A DNA stretch of 64,000 nucleotides from Cryptomeria japonica (taxonomy: Eukaryota; Streptophyta; Pinopsida; Cupressales; Cupressaceae): contig NC_081415.1 in assembly GCF_030272615.1 (NCBI RefSeq), positions 421,034,257-421,098,256 on the forward strand. Direction: 5' to 3'. The position numbers and the translations under genes were made by a program. This document shows positions 12,441 to 23,551 of the stretch, piece after piece (position 1 is the first letter of the stretch; every line of letters starts with the position of its first letter). The notes below the pieces were generated by a model, which ran no database searches, was not told the origin of the DNA, and worked only from the letters and a program-made list of their open reading frames with translations.

Positions 12441-14059
12441 TTTTTAACAATTTGAATGCAACCAGATCAAATTATTAATATTCACTCTAAAATTTTGAAA
12501 TTATCTTCGAAATCTGGAAGTAGTTGCTTTTTTTAGCATAAAGGATCATATTTTGCAAAGTCTTCGAATGGATTGCTGCAAATTTGGAAGGTTGTGATAT
12601 TTTCTAGGGTTGTTAGGGTTTGAATCTGAGAAAAAAAATTGGAGTCAGCTCTTAGAATGTCAAATTTGCAAGTGGAAGCATTTTACTATTTTAGAGTTCT
12701 ACTTTGCTGCAAAATTTGAGGCACAGCAATCCATTTCTATTGCCTGACCTTTGGTAGCCCTTAGTTTAGTAGAAGGGATTGAGAATTCAAAATTGTTTGT
12801 CAGATGATGCAGAAATTTGCAAGTTGATGATTTGGTTAACATTTGTGGAGTGCATTTTGTCGTATTTCAAGTGTTGCTGCAAGTTTGAACCGCTTCATTC
12901 TAATTCTAGGGCTTTTCGGGTTTGAATTTGAATGGCTTGTACCACAGCATGAAATGTGGGTCACAAATTCCTAAACTTGCAATGTAATTAAATTTGGTAT
13001 AAACAGTCAATTTGAACCTCTGTAATCAATAGATATCTGTGTGTCACAGGTATGCATCCCCTGCATTTTCAGATGCTGTCCTCTACAGGGAACATTTTAG
13101 GGATGGGTCAGAAATGTTCCCCAGCCATCCCTGATTTGCATAATTTTTAGGAAATGTCCTTACATCTTTTTCTTTTAGGGGATGTTTTGGCCATTTTGGA
13201 GATGGCTATGGTACAGCCAAAACAAACAACATATTTAAAAGAAATAAACACAACAGTGAAAGAAAAGGACTTGTCAATGGCTTTGTTTTAAGTGTTTTAA
13301 CCCTTAGTCTGAGCATGAAATAATAATCCCACCTTACTAGCAGCTCGTGATATGATGAAACTTTGCCATCAACATGTCCAATACCCCATATTTGGCAACC
13401 AACAAGCCATACCAACAATTCTATTCTAAAAACTAATGATTATCAATCAGCATGCCACAAGGAGATTTATCAGCGATTTAAAGTAAATTGCTCTTTCAGT
13501 GGACCTTTAATTTTTAAATCATCAAGTCTGCAACCTGTACCTGGGAAATTTCACTATTCTATTAAAATATGTCCATATGCTGACACTGATGCATTACTTA
13601 TGATATTATGTCGATCATTTTATGTTTCATTAATAGAATTTGAAATTCAAGACCAGTATGATGGACAACATTTCCCAGTTGCATTGTATTTTCGAAGTAA
13701 ATTTGCCCCCTCTTAATCAGGTCGTTGATTTCATTTTGTTTGTGATTGCGGGTTCTTTTATATGCAAACTAGACTTACTGAAATGGTCAATCCTTATTCA
13801 GGCCAGCTCCAATTTTTTGTTTGGCAGTCCTCTATAATATGAATGATTTCAATTTTCATGTTTCTTGCTGTAGGTTTAATACAGGTTCCAACCAGAGGGA
13901 TCTTCTCTTTTTTTTTTCAGGAACCATTGGAATATAAGGCTCGAATTCTGCATATAATGAAATTAGTATTTTTAAAGTCTTTTTTTTCATGGCTTTTTGG
14001 TAGTACTGTTAAAATTTCCTTTTCTAATCTTCATATGCAAAATGCACAAATTTTATATT

Positions 14060-14215
14060 TGATAGTTATTTTTTCTCTTTACAATGTGAATGCAATATCA
14101 CAACTGATCTGTGTTTGATGTTCTTTCTTTTTCTCTTTACAAATTGAAGGTAGCACCACAAGGTTGTGTTCAATATTTCTTCCTTTAAACTTTTCTCTTT
14201 ACAAAGTGAAATGCA
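14060..14215. repeat. Three diverged copies of a roughly 60-bp unit
   Basis: TCTCTTTACAA followed by a GTGAA/TTGAA and a CAC/CATCA segment occurs near 14073, 14131 and 14191, a spacing of about 59 bp. Non-coding. Confidence 0.5.
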
Positions 14216-15431
14216 ACATCATTACCATGAGGGCTTTGGACTCTGTTTTATTACAGAGCAATTGAAGGTTTTTTGTGGAAACTATTAAGTCATTGATCAA
14301 ATTTTAAAATAGGATCAAACTAGTCAAAATAAAATAAGGTATTAATAATGTTTATCGATGTGAGAATGACATGTTGTGGCCGTTAGATGTAAATTCAATG
14401 CATCCAATTCAAATCTCATATTGTCATTGATTATAATCTATAAATATATGAGACAATGATACTTGTTTATGTTCAAAATTAAATAAAACTTATTCAATGA
14501 AATTATTTCCTGACTGGCTTCTTCTCAATTTGCAATCAAAGTGTTGTCTAATTTGGAAGCTATCGAGGATGAAAACTTGTGAGATGATGAAATCCATTAT
14601 GATAATATGAATGCAAAACTGATCTGGGTACTCTTGCTACCATTGGCGATACAAGTTCCCACTTGGTATTTACGAATCCAGATTTCAATGTAATCTCTTC
14701 TTCAAAGTCTTTGATTCAAAATCATGCTTGCATGCTTACCCATACCTGTGCTGAACAAAAGATCTTTTATTGTTATCTAAATCCTTAAGTATCTAGAAAT
14801 AAATTTGCAATTGTGAAGCCTTGCCAAGTAACTATTTGATGCCAAAAACTGATATGGACCAATCGATGGAGATGAGCTAAACAATGCAAAAAAACTGCAT
14901 CCAGGAACAGATGATACAAGAGGCCTGCAGCCATCAGCATGGTATTGTGTTGATGTCTCCTTGATAGCAGTAACAATTCAGATGGTATTGGCTCGTTGAC
15001 AGGTTAAGAATGTTCCCTTAGTCTCTGCGGTTAATTTTTAAAGCCTTAAACTCAAATTTCAAACAGCAAAATGATGTGTCAATATTGTTAGTGAAATTAA
15101 TGTATTGCTAAATCAAGGTGAAGACATAATGCATTTCCAAAATGTTGAAATTCATCTTGAAAATGTCGGTCTGAAATTATTGATCAATCTAAACTTGAAT
15201 AGGAAGTTAGGATGTTGGGATCAAGTGTATTCAAACACTAGAATTTATACTGTAGGACGAGTAGTCCAATAAATTAAACCAATGGAATCGATGAATTAGT
15301 GAACCTAAAATGGAGTACAGAAGACCCAGATAGTTGAAGGAAGCAAAGAATCAAATGGAGTTTAAAGAGAGAAATCTGTACCTGTAAGCTGCCAAACATC
15401 TGTTACTACCTTTTAGTTCATTCTTTTGCAG

Positions 15432-15568
15432 CACAAACATTAGTTGATGGAAGGAAGGTTGATGGAAAATGCTATCAAGCAGACTTAGTGGAAGAGGATG
15501 GAAAACGCAAGGCTATGCTGCAAAATAAGAAGATAGGTTTCCCACTTATACGTGGGATCCAATATGGG
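15432..15568 (+). other. Orphan exon-like segment
   Basis: A good acceptor (TTCTTTTGCAG) and donor (GGGGTATGT) bound 137 nt with one open frame of 45 codons from 15434 (LVDGRKVDGKCYQADLVEED is part). Neighbouring exons are not evident and I do not recognise the protein. It may be a gene fragment, or part of a gene whose other exons are too diverged to see by eye. 14216-15431 and 15569-16184 hold nothing else that I can support. Confidence 0.3.
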
Positions 15569-16173
15569 GTATGTAAAACTATAAAATTTTTCAACCCTAA
15601 AATATAAATGTCATAAATAATGAAATAAAGTGAGCCCTCCTTACTCTTTGTTGAACCAGATCATAAGCATGTGTTGCTTGGAGAGGCATTTCTTAAGAAT
15701 ATTATGATTTGTAATCCATTTGTTTTTACTTTGCTTTAACATTTTTTAGCAAGTTAACTCTATGCTTGTTGTGGAAACTTGACGAAGTATCAGACTGGGT
15801 ACAGCGAAGGTTTGTTGGCAGGCAAAGAGTCCTCTATCCAAGTAACTTTTAACAATGCCTTAAAGAATCTGTGATATATATGGGACTTAGTTTGAGGGAA
15901 AACAAGGTATTGAAAGACTGCTCAATGCCTTGTGAATAGGTAGGGTTATTATATGAAAGAAAGCGAAGGGGGAAAGAGTAAAGATTAGCAAATAAGAGGG
16001 GGATGAGCTTCAATGCCAGGAAAATTATGGTAAATATTGTATTGTTTGTTTAGCAAAATATCATTTAATATACATAATTTTAACTAAATGTTTTTATTAA
16101 ATTCTTTTATTTACAAAATTATGTGTAGAAGACGACACAAAATATCTCTAGACTAATTGAATTTGAAAATAAT

Positions 16174-16184
16174 TAACATTCATA
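16174..16184. repeat. Target-site duplication of the LINE, left copy
   Basis: TAACATTCATA directly abuts the T run (the A tail of the element). It matches the right copy at 18660-18670 exactly. Confidence 0.85.
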
Positions 16185-16290
16185 TTTTTTTTTTTTGATC
16201 GGTAAATGGTTATTATATTTCAAATCAAAATTTCAGTACATGTGATCAGGAAATAATTTCAAAATGTCAAATTTGGAGTCATTTTGTTGT

Positions 16291-16700
16291 CACCGGGATA
16301 GCTAACCCGATAAAGTGTTATTGCTGTAAACAAATTGTCAATGTTGTCATTGGGATAGCTAACCCGATAAAATGTTATTGCTGTAAACAAACAAATTGTC
16401 AATGTTGTCATCGGGATAGCTATACCGATAAGATGTCTAGTTTGTCAATGTTGTCATCGGGATAGCTATCTTGATAAGGTGTCTCCATTGTTAAAAAAAA
16501 ATGTCAAGTTTGTCATCTGGATAGTTATCCTGATAAAGTGTCATCAGGATAGTTCTCTCTATCGGGTTTGGAAAATGTTGTTAAGTCGATTGTTGTTGGC
16601 TATGCTGATAGATTTCCCAAGGTGTCAAGTCTATCATCAGTATAGTTATTGTGATGAAGTGTCATCAAAATAGTTTTCTCTGTTGGGTTAGCGTAAAATG
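16291..16700 (-). repeat. Tandem hairpin repeats in the LINE 3' region
   Basis: Units of about 50-65 bp carry TCGGGATAGCTA followed by (A)CCCGATAA and a TTGTCAATGTTGTCAT spacer, near 16295, 16350, 16410 and 16458, with more diverged units to about 16700. Each core is self-complementary (ATCGGGATAGCTATACCGAT), so the transcript could carry a row of hairpins. Confidence 0.75.
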
Positions 16701-18146
16701 GTTACACCGCTTGTGTTAGCTACTCTAATAGGTATTCAGGACCTCGGGTCGGGATTGCTATTCTGGCGTCGGTGTCTAGCAGTAGGTTGTCATTTCGAGA
16801 TAGCTATCCGGATGTTTGTGTCTAGTTTGTTTTTCAGGATTTGGGAGTTGAACAATCATAGATTCCAAAGGTCTGTTGTGACCGCGGGAAGCTCAAATTT
16901 TGTATAAACTTGATTTTTGGAAAGGAATGAATCACTTTTTGGCTTGTTATAATTCTGAACTAGTTCTATTCTTGTAAACAAAATTTACAATACCGCAGGT
17001 TCACACCAGGTATTGTACTCCGAAGCCATAATTCAGATCAACATGCCATAGTTTCATAGAGTTTTGAGAATGTATAGATAAACAAAACACCAAAAAAACC
17101 TTCACCCTACCGTCCCCTAAATTCGAGTCAAGTCTCGATTACTAAGCCATATACAAAATTAAACATCTAGTTGTCCCAAGCACCGTCTAAATCGAAAGCA
17201 AATTATAGAAAATTCATTTCACTAGAACTATCTCCTTGCCTTTCCCATTGGAATCCACACCCAACTTCAACTGCACCTCTGGGCCTTCCGTATCATTGTT
17301 ATCCTCTGATGGAAACCCAATCCATAGTGTGTGTCTCCTGCATTTTTCTTTCGCTTTCCTCGGACGTCCTCACTTGTACCTAGATGATGTGGAGTTGCTC
17401 GCTTGATAGGATTTGGCATCATAGGGACCCCACTTCTCCTCTTTTGACTTAAGCTACCCTTCGATCTAGCCAATGTACCCATTTCAAACAAGCCAATAGG
17501 AAAAGTTCTTGCCAATGTACCAATCCTGCTCTAGCCCTTCGAATTCCTTTAGGTTCTAGGTATAGCTAGACTTGCCAAATTAGACAAACGATAGCCGCCT
17601 AATCTGGAGTTCAACATAGAACTATCCAAGATGAGTGTTTCCATTGGGTCCCTCACACCGCACATTCAAAGCTAAGCATGAGAGCATTGGACTTCCTTAT
17701 TACAGTTTGAGCTCCACAGAATGTAGGGGCACAAAGAAGGCACAAATTCACTAACATGAACCCATGCCCCATTCAGACATACAAAGTCCGAGCCACTTTG
17801 AGACATTCTCATGAAACTTTCCAGACCCCCACATCACTCCTCATGGACACAACCTTTCACAAGCCATTCCACCTGCTCTGTGCCCTCTAACTTGAAGCAC
17901 CATGCCACAAACATGGAGGTGACTTCGACGTTCGTCTGATATTTATATTCGCCTCACATATATTCTTCGCCCAAAACAATCTTCACTCTTCTCAGAAACT
18001 CAAACTCCTCGAACCTGAAGATGTTTGCTAGCCATTCATCTGAAATATGGCCCTTCCCAATGATAATAAATGCTTTCAACAAACCCAGCAATTATGTATT
18101 GGCATCTGGCTTGTCAATGAAATTTAGGATGTTTGCATTCAAAACA

Positions 18147-18659
18147 CTAACTAGCCGTTGGTGGGAAAGTTTGCAAGTTGAGATCGCCCACTTGCAGGTC
18201 AAAAGCTTTATTGGCACACTCGTCCGCCTCCCTATTACCTTCCCTTGGAGTATGCGTTATTTTAAAGTCTAGTAAGTTGCTGAGGATGCCTCTTATCCAT
18301 TTAACTTCTTTGTCAATCTTCCAATTTGGTGTCCTCCCATGAATGAGAGCCTGTATTAGTACATGTGAATCTCCTTCCAAATGGAGCCTTTCCGAGCCAA
18401 GTTTAATTGCAATTTGAATTGCCAAGGAAGCTACATAAACTTCAGCTTCATTATTTGTGCCCGAGGGTATACGTTGATAGCAACTGGTAATTGTCACCCC
18501 ATTACAATCTCTTGCGACACCCCTTGCACCCGATGGCCTTGGATTACCCCGAGATGTGCCATCAAAATTAACTTTTATCCAACCCAACTTCGGTGGGCAC
18601 AAACTTGTTGAAAGTCTTTCCTCTCTAGTAGGATTAACCCTTTGCAACCCATTAATGGG
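18147..18659 (-). pseudogene. LINE RNase H domain (C-terminal part of ORF2)
   Basis: About 170 codons on the minus strand, open to the stop at 18147. Counting from an ATG that lies in flanking DNA, the RNase H acidic residues are all present: Asp35 (WIKVNFDG), Glu75 (GTNNEAEVY), Asp99 (HLEGDSHVL) and Asp148 (TPREGNREAD). This is the plant RVT_3-type RNase H found at the end of L1-like ORF2. The endonuclease and reverse transcriptase are missing because the copy is 5'-truncated, so it cannot move by itself. The frame has no internal stop. Confidence 0.88.
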
Positions 18660-18670
18660 TAACATTCATA
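18660..18670. repeat. Target-site duplication of the LINE, right copy
   Basis: TAACATTCATA at the truncated 5' border of the element. The apparent ATG of the RNase H frame (18663-18665) lies in this duplicated host DNA, so it is not an original start. Confidence 0.85.
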
Positions 18671-18794
18671 AAATTTAATAACTTACATGATTTAGTGTTA
18701 CAAAAATTTTCAATGCATAAAAAAGATTGTATTATCAAATACAAAAGAAATTAATAAACATAACACCATTTATAAGTGAAATGCAAGTTTCAAT

Positions 18795-19285
18795 AACAAT
18801 AAAAATAAAAATAATATAATATAATAATTTTTCCAAGCATTGATTCATAAAATAAAAAAACATTAAATAATAGAGAATAAGCTAACTCGTGTATTCAATT
18901 TGTTATCATTTTATAATCTAATTTTTAAAATATTGAAACATTATCGCCAATGCTTTTTCCTAAATATTATGGTAGATTTTATGAGATCATGTTGTAGTGC
19001 AAAACATGTTTTTCTTGATGTTCCAAATCATTCCTTACAAATAAAAACAAAAACAATATAATATATAATAATTCTTCTTAGCATTGATTCATAAAATTAA
19101 AAATTATTCAATAATACTGAATAAACTAACTCTTAACACATATATTCAATTTGTTATCATTTTATAATCTAATTTTTAAAATATTGAAACATTTATCACA
19201 CATGATTTTTCCTAATTATTATTGTAGATTTTACGAGATCATGTTGTAGTGCAAAACATGTTTTCCCTGATGTTCCAAATCATTC
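18795..19285. repeat. Tandem duplication of a roughly 240-bp AT-rich unit
   Basis: The copies at about 18795-19033 and 19034-19285 share GCATTGATTCATAAAAT, ATTCAATTTGTTATCATTTT and GAGATCATGTTGTAGTGCAA in the same order. 19286-20100 is extremely AT-rich with no coding sequence. Confidence 0.75.
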
Positions 19286-20130
19286 TTGAAATATCTACCT
19301 TACAAAGAAAGGTATGAAATTGGTTTTGCATACAAAAAAATAATCACGGTCATAAAATGCTTGCATTTTATTCGTTTTAGGTTTTGATTTTCATTTATTA
19401 ATAATAATTAGATTAATAACTAATAGTATAATATAATATATTAATTTCAATATTTTTAAATAATATTCATAATAATACATTTATATAAAATTTCCACTAT
19501 TATTACTATTTTATGTGCATTAATTACTATCATTATAGATATTATTATTAATATTAATAATTATGTTATTTTATTAATATTGTTTTTTCATAATATTATG
19601 CTTATATATTATTCTATTATAATTAATATTAATTAATATTATTTTATATCATTTCTATTATAATACACATATACAAAGCAATATATTATTATATTATCAT
19701 TAATATTATTTTATATGATCTTCTTATAACACATATTATAATTGTAGAAGTAAAACACCCTTGATATTTTTATATGATATTCATTTATAAGTGAAACACC
19801 TTTGATACAAAAGAGATCAAGCAAAGATTATATGCTCTATAACAACCAAGAGTTTGTATTATGGCTCAAACAACATTGGAGATACAATTGCAATGAATGA
19901 ATAAATCCTTATAAAAGGATGAATGAAACCCTAGGTGCAAATCCTAATGATAATAGGAGAAATAAAGCAATGCGAAGTAGGAGCTAAATTAAACTCAACT
20001 ATATGCTAGAACTAATACTAGAAAAACAAACTCTTGATAATAAAAAGCATTTAAGTTTAGCTTAAGTGAAAAAGTAATAAAAGATTTAATTAATAAATAA
20101 TTAGATAAATGTTTCCTAATTATTCTTACA

Positions 20131-20157
20131 CCCACCTCCCCCTCCCACTCCCCCTCC
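20131..20157 (-). other. G-rich tract with quadruplex potential
   Basis: The plus strand has alternating C5/C3 runs (CCTCCCCCTCCCACTCCCCC). The minus strand therefore has at least four G runs of three or more with short loops, which fits the G-quadruplex pattern. Confidence 0.45.
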
Positions 20158-20357
20158 TTAACATCAATTTAAGGATAAACTAAAGAGCTAACAATGAATG
20201 TTAAATGCATGCATGAATGAGTCCAGGCAACAAAGACTTGATCAAGTACTCATGTACAAACCAATGCAACTCACACCAATGAAACTCTCACAAATGGAGA
20301 AAAGGAGAAAAACCCAGTGGGAGAAAACTCCTCTCTAAAAGAGAAAAAAAAACTAAC

Positions 20358-20588
20358 AAGATGATGCATGGAGGACTCAATAATACCCCCCAAGAACTAC
20401 ATACATCATGTATATACAATCAAGTATCCCTCCATAGGAAGGAAAGAGAGACTACGTAGCCCCAGTAATGTATAAGATGATGCATGGAGGACTCAATAAT
20501 ACCCCCAAGAACTACATACATCATGTATATACAGTTAAGTGTCCCTCCATAGGAAGGAAAGAGAGACTACATAGCCCCCGTAATGTAT
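20358..20588. repeat. Tandem duplication of a 116-bp unit
   Basis: 20358-20473 and 20474-20588 are nearly identical; both start AAGATGATGCATGGAGGACT and contain CATACATCATGTATATACA. The flanks 20160-20357 and 20589-21300 contain no coding sequence that I recognise; a 113-codon minus frame at 20732-21073 has no known motif. Confidence 0.85.
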
Positions 20589-21714
20589 AATGTTGCAAAA
20601 ATGATGAGTGCTTGAAGACAAAACATAGCCCAATATCTACAAACAACATTTCTCCCCTTGGGAAGAAGATAAACCAACTACAAATGCAGGAATGCTTCCC
20701 ATTTTGGGTAAGAATTGGTAGAGAGTGAGATTCAAATATAGGATGATGATGTCTTTGAAATATGCTCATGTGTCGCCAAGACCTTGGAAGATGATGTCAC
20801 GAACAAATAAGGTGCATACCCAATCACAATAGAGGGTGACAAATAAGGAACCACTGGAGATTGAACTTGAACAAGCTCCAAAGACAAATAAGATGTGACA
20901 GTAGGTGCATCACAACTATCATCAAGTAGGAGAGATAAACCCTCAAATGTGTCTCCCAAATTTGAAATGTGAGACTCCACAAACAATGAAACAATGTCTG
21001 TCAAATAGGAATCCCAATTAGGGAGACAAATAACTGAATTATCTTGCTTAATAGGAATAAGAGTCTCATTCAATGAAGGTACACCAATTGTCTTTGCAAA
21101 TGGAGAAGGAGCAACTTGAGATTTTAATGCACACTCAAGTAAGAGTTGAAAAGCATTATGTGAGAAATTAGGTCACATTTAATGTCCATGTTGATTGCTC
21201 TCACAATATTTACACCTACAACCCTTCTACATTATTCACTCCTCAAAATAATATCCAAAAAAGATACAAAAACATAAACCCTCTATACAAATAGATACTC
21301 GATTTGCATGTAGCCCAAAAGGACAAGATTTATATATCTTTAAGTATCCGTTGATTTTTTTTCAAAAAAGGACTTGAGTTTTGGATAGAGGACTCTAAGA
21401 GCTTTCCAACAATATTTGGTTTTTAGAAAAAAAAGTCCAGATGTGCAAGATATGACCCTAAAAGCGCAAATTCTTTTTAACATTTATATGATATATTTAA
21501 TAATATTACAAAAAAAAAAAATTATTAATTTTTTTAAAGATATTTAGAATTTAAATGATTTAAAAATCATTTTGTACTAAAAAATGAATAAGAAATTTAT
21601 AAAATTATTTTTTGCAGTATGTAGAATACCATTTTTTATGAATTGAATTACAATCTTTAATCTTATTAAATATTAAATAATATATACCAAATTAATTAAT
21701 ATGTCCCATCTTTT

Positions 21715-22275
21715 AGTTGTAATTGGATTAAAGGGTTAAAGTTAGCTTAAGATTAGGGTTGACAATTAGTTAAAAAAAAGGTTTCCATTCTACGATAAAG
21801 CGTAGGCTAGAGTTAGTGTTAGGATTCAAGTATAAGATTACTATTCTAGGGTAAAGATTGGGGTTAGGGTTACCATTAGAGTTCAATTATGATTAGAGTT
21901 GACCTTCCAGATTAAAACAAGGGTAAGAAATTGTTTTGGGGTTATGAATCAATTAGTATTAGGGTTAAGGTTAGTATTAGAGTTAATCTATGTCATATTA
22001 AAGTTAGGATGTAATCAAGGTTATGGTTCTATTTGCAATCCTAATTATGATCATAACTCTGACCTTAGCCCTAATCCTATTCTCGAACCTAATTCAAACC
22101 ATAAACCTAAAAATAACCTTGAATCAATTTCTAACCATAACCCTAAACTTAATCCTAACCAAATCCTAACTCTACCCCTAAATATAACTTCAACCCTAAC
22201 CCTAACCCTAACCTTGACCTTAATGCTGACCCTAACCCTAATTTTATATCTAACCATAACCATAACCCTAACAAA
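21715..22275. repeat. Degenerate telomere-like block in inverted arrangement
   Basis: From about 21720 to 22025 the plus strand carries G-rich words (GGGTTAGGGTT, TTAGGGTTAAGG). From about 22040 to 22275 it carries the complement (CCCTAACCCTAACCCTAA at about 22194-22211, AACCATAACCCTAA). The purest stretch has unit CCCTAA rather than the usual plant CCCTAAA. Open frames across it are by-products of the repeat. Confidence 0.65.
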
Positions 22276-22685
22276 CAAGACATATCGAATGATCAAGATC
22301 AAACCTATTCACTATAAACTATGTCATACATTATTTGTTTCTTTAGATTGCAAAAAAGCTATAGTGTACAATGACAGATCCTAAGGGGACTTATGAAGAG
22401 GATCTCAACTGCTGATCTATGTTTACTATGACATAATAAATAAATATTATCACTATTTCTTTGATTTGTACCCCTCAATATATTATACAACATATATCTT
22501 ACCATCGGTGTAACCATTGCACCTCCTTTTGGTGGAAGTGCTAGTATATAGTCCTTCTGATGAAAACTATTGTGTATTGTCTAGAATTTAGCAAATTAGC
22601 ACTTGTATTTTCATTTAAAGTTGAGATGCTACCCATAGTGCTTCTTGTGCACGAGATACCATATAATTTTAATATGTCTTACTTC

Positions 22686-23449
22686 TATAGACACCTAAAA
22701 CTATCTTTTGATTAAAAAATATTTATTTTTTATTTAATTATTTTATCCTAATATCTTCTATTAATAAAATAAATATTTTAATTTATTTAATTAATTCATT
22801 AGCCATACCGAGCTAAAAATTTAATTCATTAGCCCTTTCCACTATTGATTAAATAAATATTTTACTTTATTTGATTAACTCACTAAGCTTCTTCTTTCTA
22901 ATTTAAATAAATATTTATTATTTATTTAAACCCATTCTCTCTTTCCCAAATTAAATAAATATTTTTATTTATTTTATTAATTCATTTAGCCTTTTCTTCT
23001 TATCCACATGGAGACATGTATTTCTAAATACATACTCCTTAATCCTAGTCCTTCATTTCATCCTTTAACCTCTTAATCCAAACACTTCACTTTTAGGATG
23101 ATCTCTATAAAAGATTCTTCATCTCTTTTTCCATATAGCATACTTACATTCTGTCGAAATCACTCTAGTAATACAACATCACATCATCTTTGCAATCATA
23201 TCTATACATCATCACAACCACATCCGTTCTTCCTTGAGCTCTTGTGCAAGTGAAACACAAATATGAGAGCAACCGTTATCAAATACAAGATCATGGAGGA
23301 TAGGAGAGTAATGGAGACAAGCCTACTTTGTATGTGAATGGTATAATCTTTGTTATTTCATTGTTATTTGCATTCATGGTAGTTCTCTAATGATGTGTTG
23401 AATTAGTTTGTAGATCTAGGGTTTAGTGGTTGGATCTTTATGGTTTACA
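22686..23449 (+). mobile_element. LTR copy of the TGTAGACACC family
   Basis: It begins TATAGACACCTAAAACTATC, with the same order of blocks as the solo LTR at 44092-44860: TTAAATAAATATTT repeats, CTTGAGCTCTTGTGCA, GGAGATAG-type purine tract, ATGGTATAATCTTTGT and AGGGTTTAGTGGTTG. The length to 23449 (764 bp) is close to that copy's 769 bp. No matching 5-bp target duplication was found. The true right end could be some 20 bp further if the PBS-like sequence at 23470 is its neighbour. Confidence 0.55.
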
Positions 23450-23458
23450 AATAGGTTT

Positions 23459-23551
23459 AAATTTGAGATAAACATTTTTGCACATCCGATGGGACTCTTG
23501 TCTTAAATTTGAGATAAACATATTTGCATACCCAATGAGACTCTTGTCCCT
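23459..23551. repeat. 47-bp tandem duplication with primer-binding-site-like words
   Basis: AAATTTGAGATAAACAT is followed by TTTTGCACATCCGATGGGAC in the first copy and by a close variant in the second. The layout resembles the junction of an LTR and a TTTTTGGCGCC-type primer-binding site in gypsy elements, but the match is weak. Confidence 0.4.

Larger units (their letters stand above)
16185..18659 (-). mobile_element. 5'-truncated LINE (non-LTR retrotransposon)
   Basis: The element reads on the minus strand from 18659 to a 12-base A tail (T run at 16185-16196, preceded in element sense by TTACCGATC). It is flanked by identical 11-bp copies of TAACATTCATA at 16174-16184 and 18660-18670. It retains only the RNase H end of the second ORF, then about 1.9 kb of 3' sequence including a hairpin-repeat array. 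Poly(A), variable-length target duplication and 5' truncation are the hallmarks of LINE retrotransposition. Confidence 0.88.

Noticed and set aside
21899-22384. 161-codon plus-strand frame rich in Asn/Pro/Leu/Thr
   Set aside because: It is the translation of degenerate CCCTAA-like repeats; no domain, and the opposite strand is equally open.
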